Assembly (NCBI GenBank): GCA_016870835.1 | Contig: VGAG01000009.1 | Span: forward strand, 1 to 36,763 | Origin: Actinomycetota bacterium | Lineage (GTDB): Bacteria; Actinomycetota; Actinomycetes; Nanopelagicales; Nanopelagicaceae | Length of the DNA: 36,763 bases | Direction: 5' to 3' | In this document: positions 18,717-27,140 of the stretch, piece by piece | Numbering within the stretch: the stretch's first letter is position 1 | Layout of the letters: each line of letters opens with the position of its first letter | Made by a program: the position numbers and the translations under genes | Notes under the pieces: model-generated | Databases searched by the model: none | What the model saw: only the letters and a program-made list of their open reading frames with translations | What the model was told of the DNA's origin: nothing

Positions 18717-19817
18717 GTGCCGAAAATTCTCCTTGTCACAAATGACTTTGGTCCGCGCGCAGGCGGTATAGAAACATTCATAATCGGTCTTCTTGAGCGG
18801 ATCCCCAAGGGAGAAGTCCTTGTTTACACCTCAAAGCAAGATGGCCATGAAGAACACGATCAAGGATGGCAGAGAGATTTTGGCATTGAAGTTATTCGCG
18901 ATCGCACCAAGATTCTCTTACCAACGCCACGTGTAATTCGCTCACTTCGAAAGTTAATCTCAACGCGCGATATTGAAGTAATTTGGTTTGGGGCGGCAGC
19001 GCCACTCGGTCTAAGTGCTAGATGGCTACGAACTTCATCGGTTAAAAAGGTAGTTGCCCTCACTCATGGACATGAAGTTTGGTGGGCAAAGTTGCCCCCA
19101 TTTAGTTTTTTGATGCGGGAGATCGCAAAGGGAGTCGATCACTTTGGTTACCTTGCGGAATACACTGCTAAGGAGCTCTCTCGGGTTATTCCGCAGGCAA
19201 AGTTGACCAAGATTGCACCAGGTATCGATGTAAACCATTTCATTCCATATCAGGTCGAGAAAGAGCGTCCCGCGATAATTTCAGTTGGAAGGCTAGTTCA
19301 TAGAAAAGGTCAAGATAAGTTAGTTGAAGCGCTGCCCCTAATTAAACGAGAGATTCCTGAGGTGGAACTAATCTTTGTAGGCGAAGGTCCTCATCGAAAA
19401 GAGCTAGATCGCCTCGTAAAGAAGCATCAACTTCAATCCTCGGTGCGCTTCATTGGTCGCGTGAACTACAAAGAACTTCCAAGATATTTCTCACTAGGAG
19501 ATGTCTTTGCGATGCCCTCGCGCTCCCGCCTTTTTGGATTGGAAGTAGAGGGCCTTGGAATTGTTTACCTTGAAGCGAGCGCCTGTGGACTTGCCGTAAT
19601 CGGTGGAGATTCAGGCGGCGCTCCCGATGCCGTATTGGAAGGCGAGACAGGTTTTGTTGTTGATGGAACAAGCGTTGAAGATATTGCAGCGCGCGCCATC
19701 GAGTTACTTAGGAACGAAAATCTCCGCAAGAAGATGGGAGAGCGAGGTCGCTCTTGGGTGGAAGAAGAGTGGAATTGGAATGTTTGGTCAGAACGTTTTA
19801 ACGCTCTATTGCGGTAA
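18717..19817 (+). CDS. pimB: GDP-mannose-dependent phosphatidylinositol mannosyltransferase (PimB-type GT4)
   Basis: 366-aa GT-B glycosyltransferase adding mannose to phosphatidylinositol mannosides on the inner face of the membrane. Seen: VTNDFGPRAGGIETF at the N terminus, WFGAAAPLG, THGHEVWWAKLP, the donor-site segment VGRLVHRKGQDKLVEAL, and the E-x7-E-like region RLFGLEVEGLGIVYLEAS followed by GGDSGGAPDAV. These fit mycobacterial and corynebacterial PimB' (Rv2188c). The start is GTG, 15 bp after the RipC-like stop, with no clear Shine-Dalgarno and no leaderless hexamer, so it is probably expressed with ripC. Its 3' end overlaps the response regulator gene by 12 bp. Together with Ino1 it argues for PIM lipids. 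Confidence 0.9.
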   Translation: MPKILLVTNDFGPRAGGIETFIIGLLERIPKGEVLVYTSKQDGHEEHDQGWQRDFGIEVIRDRTKILLPTPRVIRSLRKLISTRDIEVIWFGAAAPLGLSARWLRTSSVKKVVALTHGHEVWWAKLPPFSFLMREIAKGVDHFGYLAEYTAKELSRVIPQAKLTKIAPGIDVNHFIPYQVEKERPAIISVGRLVHRKGQDKLVEALPLIKREIPEVELIFVGEGPHRKELDRLVKKHQLQSSVRFIGRVNYKELPRYFSLGDVFAMPSRSRLFGLEVEGLGIVYLEASACGLAVIGGDSGGAPDAVLEGETGFVVDGTSVEDIAARAIELLRNENLRKKMGERGRSWVEEEWNWNVWSERFNALLR

Positions 19818-20426
19818 CAAACCAGCTTTTCTCGCGACATTAATTGCCTGTACTCGATTTCCGGAGTCGAGTTTTCTATAAATCGCAGCTAAGTGAGTCT
19901 TAATGGTTGCCTCTGTTACAAAGAGAGACTTTGCAATTTCAACAATGGTCATTCCGGTAGGCAGTATTTCTAAAATCTCAAGCTCTCTAGAGGTAAGTCC
20001 AAAGTCTCTATTTCGACTGGAGATTACATCCGTCGCGCGCCGCGCTGAGAAACTCAGAGGCGACTTACAACTTCGTTCAATTGCCTCGATCAAATCAATG
20101 ATCGGGGAGTTCTTCTCAACAAAGGCGCTTGCCCCAGATTGCATACATGCCAATACATGTTCAGGTTGCGTCGAGAAGGTAAGCGCCACGATTCCCAACT
20201 TTTGATCCAGAGCTCTCGCCCACGCAATAACTTCAAGGCCACTTCCATCTGGAAGATGTAGATCAACCACGATTGCATCAGGTTTGTGATGAGGAATTTG
20301 GACAAGGGCTTCTCGTTTAGATGCAGCCTCGCCAATCATTGAGAGGGTTGGATGTCCGGCAAGTGCGCGGCGCAACCCTTCGCGGATAAGAACATGGTCG
20401 TCAACTACCAATACTTTTGGGGTCAA
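19806..20426 (-). CDS. NarL/LuxR-type two-component response regulator
   Basis: 206-aa regulator: receiver domain at about 3-118 with acidic residues D9/D10, phosphoacceptor D55 (VVDLHLPDGSG) and a conserved K in FVEKNSP. A LuxR-type HTH follows at about 142-200 (LTSRELEILEIL, VTEATIKTHLAAIYRKL). The start is TTG at 20426, overlapping the TGA of the kinase gene as TTGA, so it is almost certainly co-translated with it. Target genes are unknown; the operon with fadD suggests a lipid or membrane link, which is inference only. Confidence 0.93.
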   Translation of the reverse strand: MTPKVLVVDDHVLIREGLRRALAGHPTLSMIGEAASKREALVQIPHHKPDAIVVDLHLPDGSGLEVIAWARALDQKLGIVALTFSTQPEHVLACMQSGASAFVEKNSPIIDLIEAIERSCKSPLSFSARRATDVISSRNRDFGLTSRELEILEILPTGMTIVEIAKSLFVTEATIKTHLAAIYRKLDSGNRVQAINVARKAGLLPQ

Positions 20427-21010
20427 AGGAGATTCGAATTCATTCGAATCGTATATTCAAAAACCTCTTTGCCTGTCTCGAGTTCAATGGTGGCATCAAT
20501 ATTGCGAGCCTGCTCCGAGATGAGTTTTAGGCCAAGTGAGTTCTCTTTGATATTGATTCGTGCAGCGCCATCATTACCAATTCGAAAAGTAGGAACTTGA
20601 TCTTCTAGTGAGTAAATAATCCAAAATCTTGATGGGCGGGCATGCTTCGCTGCATTACGCGCTAATTCGAGGAGAATCTGAGCCAAGGTGGTTTCAACTC
20701 TTGGTTCGAAGTTCAAGTTAAGTAGCGTTGCCTCAACATCAGTTTTAGGAAGTATCCTCCTAACCTCTTCGAGGGATTCCTCAAGTGTTAGGTTTTCAAG
20801 GAGATAAAGCTCATCACGTAAACCTTCTGTTAGGTCGATTAATTCGAGGCGGGCTTCACGAATAAGCCTTCGAAGATTAGGGGCAAGATCTGGGGACCCG
20901 ATTACCTCATCTAGTTTGTAGCCAAGAGCAATTAGTTGTTGCGCCGGCCCATCATGAAGCCGGCGGGCTAGTTCTAAACGTTCTTCTCTTTTAGGCAAAG
21001 AGTTCGGCAA
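20423..21010 (-). CDS. Soluble HisKA_3-type sensor histidine kinase without a sensor domain
   Basis: 195-aa kinase containing only the dimerisation/phosphotransfer helices (H19 in ARRLHDGPAQQL) and the HATPase domain (N box ELARNAAKHA, G1-like RIGNDGAAR, G2-like SLGLKLISEQA). There is no membrane segment, PAS or GAF domain, so it must sense through a partner or a cytoplasmic cue. The start is TTG at 21010, inside the last 20 bp of fadD; a second in-frame TTG lies four codons on. Kinase and regulator share a TTGA junction. The G1 box is degenerate relative to the usual DNG/DDG form. Confidence 0.87.
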   Translation of the reverse strand: MPNSLPKREERLELARRLHDGPAQQLIALGYKLDEVIGSPDLAPNLRRLIREARLELIDLTEGLRDELYLLENLTLEESLEEVRRILPKTDVEATLLNLNFEPRVETTLAQILLELARNAAKHARPSRFWIIYSLEDQVPTFRIGNDGAARINIKENSLGLKLISEQARNIDATIELETGKEVFEYTIRMNSNLL

Positions 21011-22793
21011 TCTCTGCCGAAAACTCTTTGTGAACTACGTGACGCTTTACCGAAAGTTTTGCGGTTAATTGTCCGCCTGCGATGGTGAAATCGACTGGGA
21101 GAATCTTGAACTTACGGATTGATTCAGCCTTACTCACAGCCTTGTTCGCTTCATCAACCGCAGTCTGAATGACGGCAATTAAGTCAGGATCGTTTACCAA
21201 ATCAGGAATTGTTGCGCCTTCCTTCTTATTCGCGACCAACCAAGGCTTAATGGCTTCTGGGTCAATTGTTACCAGCGCTGCGATAAATGGTTGATTATCA
21301 CCGACAACAACGCACTGACTTACAAGCGGATGAGCCCGCAGACGATCTTCAAGAACTGCTGGAGCGACGTTCTTTCCGCCTGAGGTAACTATCAATTCCT
21401 TCTTTCGACCAACAATATAGAGAAAGCCTTGATCATCTAGTTTTCCAAGATCACCGGAGCGGAAATATCCATCTTCGGTAAAGACTTCTTGATTCGCAAC
21501 ATCGTTCTGCCAATAACCGCGCATAACGATTGGGCCCTTTATTAAGACTTCTCCATCATCAGCAATTTTGATTGTTGTGCTTGGGATTGGTCGACCGACT
21601 GAACCAACCCGATGCGCGGTAGTTAGATTTAGCGTCGCTCCCGCTGTTGTTTCAGTAAGGCCATAACCTTCAAGGACGCGAACACCCGCGCCTCTAAAGA
21701 AGTGGCCAAGGCGCTCACCAAGAGGTGCGCCACCTGAAATTGCAGCTTCAACGCGGCCGCCGAGAGCATGTCGAATCTTGGAAAAGACTAACTTGTCGAA
21801 GAGCGCATGCTTTGCTTTAAGGCCAAGTGGAACCTTGCCCTCATCTTGTGCGCGACTATATTCAATTGCAATTGCAGCAGCCTTGCGGAAGATCGCACCT
21901 TTGCCAGCAGCATCTGCCTTCGCTTCAGCGCTGTTGTAAACCTTTTCGAAAATTCGCGGTACAGCTAGAACGAATGTTGGCTTGAAGGAAGCTAGGTCGG
22001 TAGTTAGTCGACCAAGTACATCCCCACAATGTGCGAGGTGCAGGCCGGCGCGAATTGATCCGATTTGAACCATGCGACCAAAGACGTGCGCAACTGGGAG
22101 GAATAGAAGTGTTGATCCGCCTGGCTTCATAAAGAGATCGGATGCGCCCATAACAACGTTGCTGCACTCAGAGAGAAAATTTCCATGAGTTAACTGAACG
22201 CCTTTGGGCTTACCGGTAGTTCCAGAGGTGTAAATCAAGGTTGCTAGCGTCTCAGGATTCAAAGCAGCGCGACGGCGATCAATTTCGGTATCAGGAATAT
22301 CTTTACCGAGGTAAGCGAGTTGAGCTAAGACATTCTCTGTCATAACCCAGCAGTTCTTGGTGTACGAAGGAAGAATTGGAGTGACTGTCTCTTTCAACTG
22401 CGGTGTTTCTACAATTATTGCTACTGAATGCGAATCAGTAAGAATCCAATCAATTTGTTCAGCGGAAGAAGTTTCGTAGATTGGGACTGTTACGCCACCT
22501 GCAAACCAGATAGCAAAATCTAAAATCGTCCATTCATATCGAGTGCGCGCCATGATTGCGACGCGATCGCCAATCTCAACACCTGATGCTATGAGTCCTT
22601 TTGCAGTAGCTCTAATTTCTGCTTCGAGTTCCCGTGCAGTTACAGGTTGCCATCCATCACCAAGTGGCCTTGAGACCATGATTCGTTCTGGTTCAAACCA
22701 AGCGCGTTCGGCAACTAAATTTGTGAGATTGCCAGCGGTAGCCGCAGGCTCTAGCGCTGGAGCGAAGAATTGGTTAAGGGTGGCAGTTGTCAT
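20991..22793 (-). CDS. fadD: Long-chain fatty acyl-CoA synthetase (AMP-binding, FadD15-like)
   Basis: 600-aa adenylate-forming enzyme activating fatty acids to acyl-CoA. The phosphate-binding motif TLIYTSGTTGKPKG, GYGLTETTAG, the YFRSGDLG motif and the late GRKKELIVTSGGKNVAP segment are all intact. It lies in the pimB - fadD - SRPBCC neighbourhood, as does mycobacterial fadD15 (Rv2187). The ATG at 22793 is favoured over a TTG two codons upstream because TACTTT is 6 nt before it. It is the first gene of an operon with the downstream kinase and response regulator. Confidence 0.95.
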   Translation of the reverse strand: MTTATLNQFFAPALEPAATAGNLTNLVAERAWFEPERIMVSRPLGDGWQPVTARELEAEIRATAKGLIASGVEIGDRVAIMARTRYEWTILDFAIWFAGGVTVPIYETSSAEQIDWILTDSHSVAIIVETPQLKETVTPILPSYTKNCWVMTENVLAQLAYLGKDIPDTEIDRRRAALNPETLATLIYTSGTTGKPKGVQLTHGNFLSECSNVVMGASDLFMKPGGSTLLFLPVAHVFGRMVQIGSIRAGLHLAHCGDVLGRLTTDLASFKPTFVLAVPRIFEKVYNSAEAKADAAGKGAIFRKAAAIAIEYSRAQDEGKVPLGLKAKHALFDKLVFSKIRHALGGRVEAAISGGAPLGERLGHFFRGAGVRVLEGYGLTETTAGATLNLTTAHRVGSVGRPIPSTTIKIADDGEVLIKGPIVMRGYWQNDVANQEVFTEDGYFRSGDLGKLDDQGFLYIVGRKKELIVTSGGKNVAPAVLEDRLRAHPLVSQCVVVGDNQPFIAALVTIDPEAIKPWLVANKKEGATIPDLVNDPDLIAVIQTAVDEANKAVSKAESIRKFKILPVDFTIAGGQLTAKLSVKRHVVHKEFSAEIAELFA

Positions 22794-22799
22794 AGCCAA

Positions 22800-22805
22800 A
22801 AAGTA
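22800..22805 (-). promoter_or_regulatory. candidate -10 of the fadD operon, leaderless spacing
   Basis: TACTTT on the minus strand, then 6 nt, then the ATG at 22793. Confidence 0.6.
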
Positions 22806-22832
22806 GCGGTAGAGGGCAACTTCGGGAAGAGG

Positions 22833-22838
22833 TAGCCT
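22833..22838 (+). promoter_or_regulatory. candidate -10 of the SRPBCC gene, leaderless spacing
   Basis: TAGCCT, then 6 nt, then the ATG at 22845; divergent from fadD. Confidence 0.6.
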
Positions 22839-22844
22839 CCCGCC

Positions 22845-23282
22845 ATGTCCGACAACTCTTCGAATTCACAGCAAATAGATGCTCCGGCCTCTGAGGTAGC
22901 CGAGATACTCGTAGATCTTGAGAAGTACCCAACCTGGTCTTCTGCGATAAAGAGCGTAGAAGTGCTCGAGAAGGATGGTTCGGGAAGAGCCACAAAGGCA
23001 ACGGTCAAGATTGAGGCCGGCGTGCTAAAAGACCGCGCGACCTTGAATTACGACTACTCGGACTTTCCAAAGTCAATCTCCTTCTCTTTAGAGGATGCAG
23101 ATCTAATGACTGAGATGACAGGTAAGTACTCAATCGTTGATAACGGCGATGACACCACCAAAGTTACTTACGAGTTAAACGTTCAAGTCTCGATGCCTGT
23201 CCCAGAAATAATGAGGCGCAAAGCTGAGATGGCAACTATTGATGCAGCGCTTGCTCAACTCAAGAAGAAGATAGAGGGCTAA
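22845..23282 (+). CDS. SRPBCC (START-like) lipid/hydrophobic-ligand-binding protein
   Basis: 145-aa single-domain protein of the polyketide-cyclase/coenzyme Q-binding type. Landmarks are IDAPASEVAEILVDLEKYPTW at the N terminus, VSMPVPEIMRRKAE and a C-terminal LKKKIEG. It resembles mycobacterial Rv2185c in length and both ends, and the neighbours fadD and pimB match too. The ligand is unknown; a lipid or acyl intermediate is plausible from context. The stop abuts the glucokinase start with no gap. Confidence 0.88.
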   Translation: MSDNSSNSQQIDAPASEVAEILVDLEKYPTWSSAIKSVEVLEKDGSGRATKATVKIEAGVLKDRATLNYDYSDFPKSISFSLEDADLMTEMTGKYSIVDNGDDTTKVTYELNVQVSMPVPEIMRRKAEMATIDAALAQLKKKIEG

Positions 23283-24227
23283 GTGACCCTCGACATTGGT
23301 ATCGATGTCGGCGGTACCAAAGTCTTAGCAGGCGTCGTCGACTCTCAAGGAAAGATAATTGAGAAAGTTCGTCGGGAGACACCTATTGAAGGTGGAGGCG
23401 CCTTAACAAAAGTAATTGCCGAAATGGCAAATGAACTAAAAGCAAAACACGAAATTACTGGAATCGGTGTCTGCTCTGCCGGCTTCTTTGCTCCTGATCG
23501 AAGGAAGATAATTGCAAATCCAAATATCGCAAATTGGAATGGCGTTGAGTTGGCCGCTGAACTGGAAAAGCAGATTGATAGACCGGTCATACTTGAAAAC
23601 GATGCAAATGCTGCTGCATGGGGTGAGCGGCAATTTGGCGCAGGAAAAGGTTCAGATGAATTGGTATTGCTTACGATCGGAACTGGTCTTGGTGGCGGAT
23701 TAATAACCGCAGGAAAGATATTTCGTGGTTCGCGGGGCGCGGCAGCCGAGTTTGGACATATGCGAGCAGTCCCAGATGGACATCTCTGTGGCTGCGGACT
23801 GCGGGGTTGCTACGAGCAATATGCCTCGGGTACGGCGCTAATGCGCCACGCGCGTGAATCAATCGCGGCATCTCCGGATCGCGCAAGAGGTTTACTCGCT
23901 CGAGGAAATGGAACGCTTGAGGGCCTGACCGGAGAGCACCTCACTTCTGCTGCAAAAGATGGAGATCCAGTTGCAGTAGCTGCCTTTAATACAACCGGGT
24001 ATTGGATTGGCGTCCTTGTGGCAACTCTTGAAGCGGCGCTTGATCCAGCGAAAGTTGTTATTGGCGGTGGAGTAATAGCGGCTGGAGAAATTCTGCTCCG
24101 CCCAATACGCGAATCGATGTCACAGCACTCATTATTTAGAGGAAAGCGGACACCACCTGAGTTAGTCGCTGCGACGCTGGGAAATGATGCCGGGTTAATT
24201 GGCGTTGCAAATTTAACTCGCTTCTAA
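23283..24227 (+). CDS. glk: ROK-family glucokinase
   Basis: 314-aa sugar kinase phosphorylating glucose (or a related hexose) with ATP. It has the phosphate motif DVGGTKVLAGVVD, the sugar-binding ENDANAAAWGE, GTGLGGGLI, and the ROK zinc site GHLCGCGLRGCYEQY. Actinobacterial glucokinases of this form also act in carbon regulation (GlkA), which is not shown here. The GTG start directly follows the TAA of the SRPBCC gene; AGAGGG just upstream is a reasonable ribosome-binding site. Sugar specificity is assumed from the family. Confidence 0.9.
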   Translation: MTLDIGIDVGGTKVLAGVVDSQGKIIEKVRRETPIEGGGALTKVIAEMANELKAKHEITGIGVCSAGFFAPDRRKIIANPNIANWNGVELAAELEKQIDRPVILENDANAAAWGERQFGAGKGSDELVLLTIGTGLGGGLITAGKIFRGSRGAAAEFGHMRAVPDGHLCGCGLRGCYEQYASGTALMRHARESIAASPDRARGLLARGNGTLEGLTGEHLTSAAKDGDPVAVAAFNTTGYWIGVLVATLEAALDPAKVVIGGGVIAAGEILLRPIRESMSQHSLFRGKRTPPELVAATLGNDAGLIGVANLTRF

Positions 24228-24232
24228 GAAAG

Positions 24233-25216
24233 CTAATTTTCTTCAAAGGGATATTTAAGGCCGATTTGGTACCTAATCTCATCCATACAATCCATAATCG
24301 CAAGAGTTTCTGAGTGAGGCATTAACTCACTTTCGAGTTTTCCTTCTCGGACTAGATTCGCAAAGTGAGCGGCCTGCTCACGGATTCCATGTCCGTTGTA
24401 GTTTGCGGGGAACTCTTGAGTACCTTTTCCGTCAATTATGACTCGCATTGAGGTCGGTGTGTAGAAATTACTATCGACTTCGATTCTTCCTCGGGTTCCT
24501 ATTATTTTTGCAGTACAGGGTGTGCGAACTTCAAGCGTTGTTGTCATTACCGAGTGTTCTCCAGAAACGTAGCTGAAGATAAATGAAGTCTGCGCATCAA
24601 CACCGCTCTTAGTTTCTTGCGAAGTTGCGATTATCGAATCTGGATCGCCAAGAACCATAAAGGTTAGTGAGATTGGATAAATACCAAGATCAAGAAGAGC
24701 GCCACCAGCGAGCTCCGGTGCATGTAGCCGGTAGTAAGGATTAGCTGGAAGTGCCTGGCCATGATCGGCGTAGATTGCGACTATTTCACCCAGCTCACCA
24801 GATGCAACAACTTCACGAATCACTTTGTAATGTGGAAGGAATCGACTCCACATACCTTCCATAAGCGCCACATTATTTTCTTGTGATGCCTGAATCATCG
24901 AATTGGCCTCAGAGGCGTTAACCGCAAACGGTTTCTCGCATAAAACAGGTTTACCTGCCTTCAATGCCAGGATTGAGTTGGAAACATGAAGCGTGTGCGG
25001 CGTTGCTATATAGATAGCATCCACATTAGTTGCGACTAGATCCTCATAACTTCCATAGGCCTGGGCCGAGAATTCAGAAGCAAAATCTCGCGCTTTCGCG
25101 AGAGTTCTTGAGCCAACCGCTGTTACGGAATGGCCATCCAAGAGCTGAAGATCTCGAGCAAAGGTGCCTGCTATCCCGCCAGTGCCCAAGATTCCCCAAC
25201 GAAAATCGCTACTCAC
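24233..25216 (-). CDS. Gfo/Idh/MocA-family NAD(P)-dependent oxidoreductase
   Basis: 327-aa dehydrogenase: N-terminal Rossmann domain (GILGTGGIAGTFA, residues 8-20), the CEKPFAVN motif at about 93-100 carrying the family lysine, and a C-terminal alpha/beta domain with GGALLDLGIYPISL. It probably oxidises a sugar, cyclitol or dihydrodiol; the substrate is not predictable. The GTG start overlaps the hydrolase TAG by one base, so it is the second gene of that operon. It ends 5 bp from the convergent glucokinase stop. Confidence 0.9.
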   Translation of the reverse strand: MSSDFRWGILGTGGIAGTFARDLQLLDGHSVTAVGSRTLAKARDFASEFSAQAYGSYEDLVATNVDAIYIATPHTLHVSNSILALKAGKPVLCEKPFAVNASEANSMIQASQENNVALMEGMWSRFLPHYKVIREVVASGELGEIVAIYADHGQALPANPYYRLHAPELAGGALLDLGIYPISLTFMVLGDPDSIIATSQETKSGVDAQTSFIFSYVSGEHSVMTTTLEVRTPCTAKIIGTRGRIEVDSNFYTPTSMRVIIDGKGTQEFPANYNGHGIREQAAHFANLVREGKLESELMPHSETLAIMDCMDEIRYQIGLKYPFEEN

Positions 25217-26316
25217 TAGAGCGCCACCCCATCTCCGTCATTGGCATCGGGTTTCATCTGCCAGAAGAAAGTAAAAACGCCCGCGAGGAGAGCGATCATT
25301 CCGGGCCATATTCCAAGACCGAATAAATCAAATGCGGTGATCTTAGTTATCGCTATATAAGCCGGACCTAGAGTTACACCGAGTAAAGCTCCGCGTTGGA
25401 TTGAAGTGAGAGTAGGCAGCGAGCGGTTATCACCCTCATATTTCTCAGCCGCCTCCACATTTTCAAGCTCATCTATATATGAAGTTGGGGCAGATTCATC
25501 GAGGCTTAGCCCTTCTACTATCGATTCAAATTCTTGATCAATTAGTTCCCTCTCATCGCCTCGAGATAACTCGCCACTTAATACATCGGTAATAAAAGAG
25601 TGGCTTTCTGCGACTAAGAGCTCTAGGTCATGATCCAAGGCAACATTATGAAAAGATCGTTCAAAAACAACTTCGCGGATATCTACCGAAGCAACGTTTT
25701 CGATCACAAACTCCGAATTCTTCGGGTCAACCACATGATCATTTACAGAGTAACCAATCATTAGCGGAGAACTTATTTGGGGTAAATCTATTTGCGTCAA
25801 TCTCCAGAGCTTTTGAAGAGAATGAAGAGCTTTGAGTGGAGTGCGTCCGTAACTGTGGCGGGGAGGATTTGGCGCTGCGACATCAGTTCCACGACCTTTT
25901 ATTGACGGAATTAGATATTTCAATATTGGAACAAAATTCATAAATAGGCGACGGTCGCCAATTGAGGGATTGAGAAGTATGAGACCCTCGATTTCTCGAG
26001 AGTACTTATTAGTTAATCGGATTGAGAGCGCGCCGCCCATGGAAAAACCAGCTACAAATACCCGCCGATGCCTTTTTTTCAATTCCAAAAACGCACCTTC
26101 AACTTCTAAATACCAGTCTTGCCAACTTGTCGTATTCATCTCATCCCAAGTTGTTCCATGCCCGGGAAGTCTCGGAACTTTTACGGTGAAGCCTTTAGCG
26201 TGTAGACCCTCAGCCCAAGGGCGAATTGAAGCGGGTGATCCTGTGAATCCGTGAATCATCAAAATAGCGATTTCTCCGCCCTGTAGCTCAAATGGCTCAG
26301 CGTGAGGAATGCTCAT
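25216..26316 (-). CDS. Alpha/beta hydrolase (carboxylesterase / monoacylglycerol-lipase type) with C-terminal membrane tail
   Basis: 366 aa. Residues 1-245 form a hydrolase with oxyanion segment HGFTGSP, nucleophile S92 (GFSMGG), acid D193 (SVNDHVVD) and H223 (SFHNVALDHD), as in Est30/YvaK-type esterases acting on medium-chain esters or monoacylglycerols. An acidic linker (about 250-300) leads to two hydrophobic segments (about 309-330 and 333-354), an addition not found in standard members of this family, which are about 250 aa. The tail would anchor the enzyme to the membrane. CACTAT ends 7 nt before the ATG. It is divergent from the acyltransferase gene. Confidence 0.88.
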   Translation of the reverse strand: MSIPHAEPFELQGGEIAILMIHGFTGSPASIRPWAEGLHAKGFTVKVPRLPGHGTTWDEMNTTSWQDWYLEVEGAFLELKKRHRRVFVAGFSMGGALSIRLTNKYSREIEGLILLNPSIGDRRLFMNFVPILKYLIPSIKGRGTDVAAPNPPRHSYGRTPLKALHSLQKLWRLTQIDLPQISSPLMIGYSVNDHVVDPKNSEFVIENVASVDIREVVFERSFHNVALDHDLELLVAESHSFITDVLSGELSRGDERELIDQEFESIVEGLSLDESAPTSYIDELENVEAAEKYEGDNRSLPTLTSIQRGALLGVTLGPAYIAITKITAFDLFGLGIWPGMIALLAGVFTFFWQMKPDANDGDGVAL

Positions 26317-26323
26317 GCGCCCG

Positions 26324-26329
26324 ATAGTG
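26324..26329 (-). promoter_or_regulatory. candidate -10 of the hydrolase operon, leaderless spacing (weak)
   Basis: CACTAT on the minus strand, then 7 nt, then the ATG at 26316. It matches nAnnnT but not TAnnnT. Confidence 0.35.
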
Positions 26330-26358
26330 TCACAAAGTTGTACCTAGAATCCAAAAGA

Positions 26359-26375
26359 GGCTCTAAATTAGAGCC
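26359..26375. promoter_or_regulatory. 17-bp perfect palindrome covering the plsC -10, candidate operator
   Basis: GGCTCTAA-A-TTAGAGCC, ending at the base before the ATG at 26376. It encloses the -10 hexamer TAAATT (26364-26369), which is followed by 6 nt and the start codon. If transcription starts at the ATG, the palindrome is not transcribed, so it would act only as DNA, for instance as a repressor site. Confidence 0.55.
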
Positions 26376-27140
26376 ATGTCCATTCGCAGAAAGCGAAAAA
26401 CTGTCTCTGATGTTGTGCAAGGGGACAAGGTTGCCTATGGTTTATTGAAATCTTTTCTCCTTCCGGTTCTTACTCTGCTCTTTCGTCCCAAGGTAAAGGG
26501 GCTACGCAATGTCCCAGCAACAGGTCCGGTAATTATTGCTTCTAATCACCTCTCATTTAGTGACTCAATTTTCATGCCTTTGGTTGTTCCTAGAAAAGTT
26601 ACTTTTCTTGCTAAGAGCGAGTACTTCACTTCACCCGGACCAAAAGGTTTATTAAAGAAGTTGACCTTCATCGCATTGGGTCAAGTACCTGTTGATCGAG
26701 CGGGCGGTTCTAGAAGTGAAGCGGCTTTATTGACCGGGTTATCTGTGCTTGCTAAAGGTGAGTGCCTTGGAATTTATCCAGAAGGAACCCGCTCTCCGGA
26801 TGGTCGTCTATATCGAGGCCGGACTGGAATAGCGAGGCTGGCTTATGAATCGGGGGCGCCGGTAGTTCCAGTTGCGATGTTTAATACCGATGAAATTCAA
26901 CCAACCGGAAAAGTCATTCCAAAGATTATGCGCGTGAAGATGGTTTTCGGTGAGCCGATGTATTTCCAAGGAGCTGAGAAAGCAACGAGCCCAGAAGAGC
27001 TACGCAAAGCGACCGATCAGATAATGAAGAAACTCCAGGAGATGTCGGGGCAGGAATATGTTGATATTTATGCTTCGCAAGCGAAAGAAGCTATTGAAGA
27101 AGAGAAGAAACGCTCATCATCTACAGAGGATGAGGATTAA
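26376..27140 (+). CDS. plsC: 1-acyl-sn-glycerol-3-phosphate acyltransferase family protein
   Basis: 254-aa membrane-associated acyltransferase probably making phosphatidic acid or acylating another lipid. Motif I is NHLSFSD, motif II GQVPVDRAGG, motif III YPEGTRSPDG and motif IV VVPVAM, all in the expected order; a hydrophobic stretch near residues 25-36 may associate with the membrane. The last 25 residues are strongly charged (EEEKKRSSSTEDED). It corresponds in position to Rv2182c, close to the SRPBCC and fadD genes. A palindrome covers its promoter. Its stop directly abuts the convergent nuclease-like gene. Confidence 0.9.
   Translation: MSIRRKRKTVSDVVQGDKVAYGLLKSFLLPVLTLLFRPKVKGLRNVPATGPVIIASNHLSFSDSIFMPLVVPRKVTFLAKSEYFTSPGPKGLLKKLTFIALGQVPVDRAGGSRSEAALLTGLSVLAKGECLGIYPEGTRSPDGRLYRGRTGIARLAYESGAPVVPVAMFNTDEIQPTGKVIPKIMRVKMVFGEPMYFQGAEKATSPEELRKATDQIMKKLQEMSGQEYVDIYASQAKEAIEEEKKRSSSTEDED

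Noticed and set aside
24226-24243. AAGAAA/TTTCTT hairpin between convergent glucokinase and oxidoreductase genes as a terminator
   Set aside because: The stem is only six A-T-rich pairs overlapping both stop codons; too weak to call.
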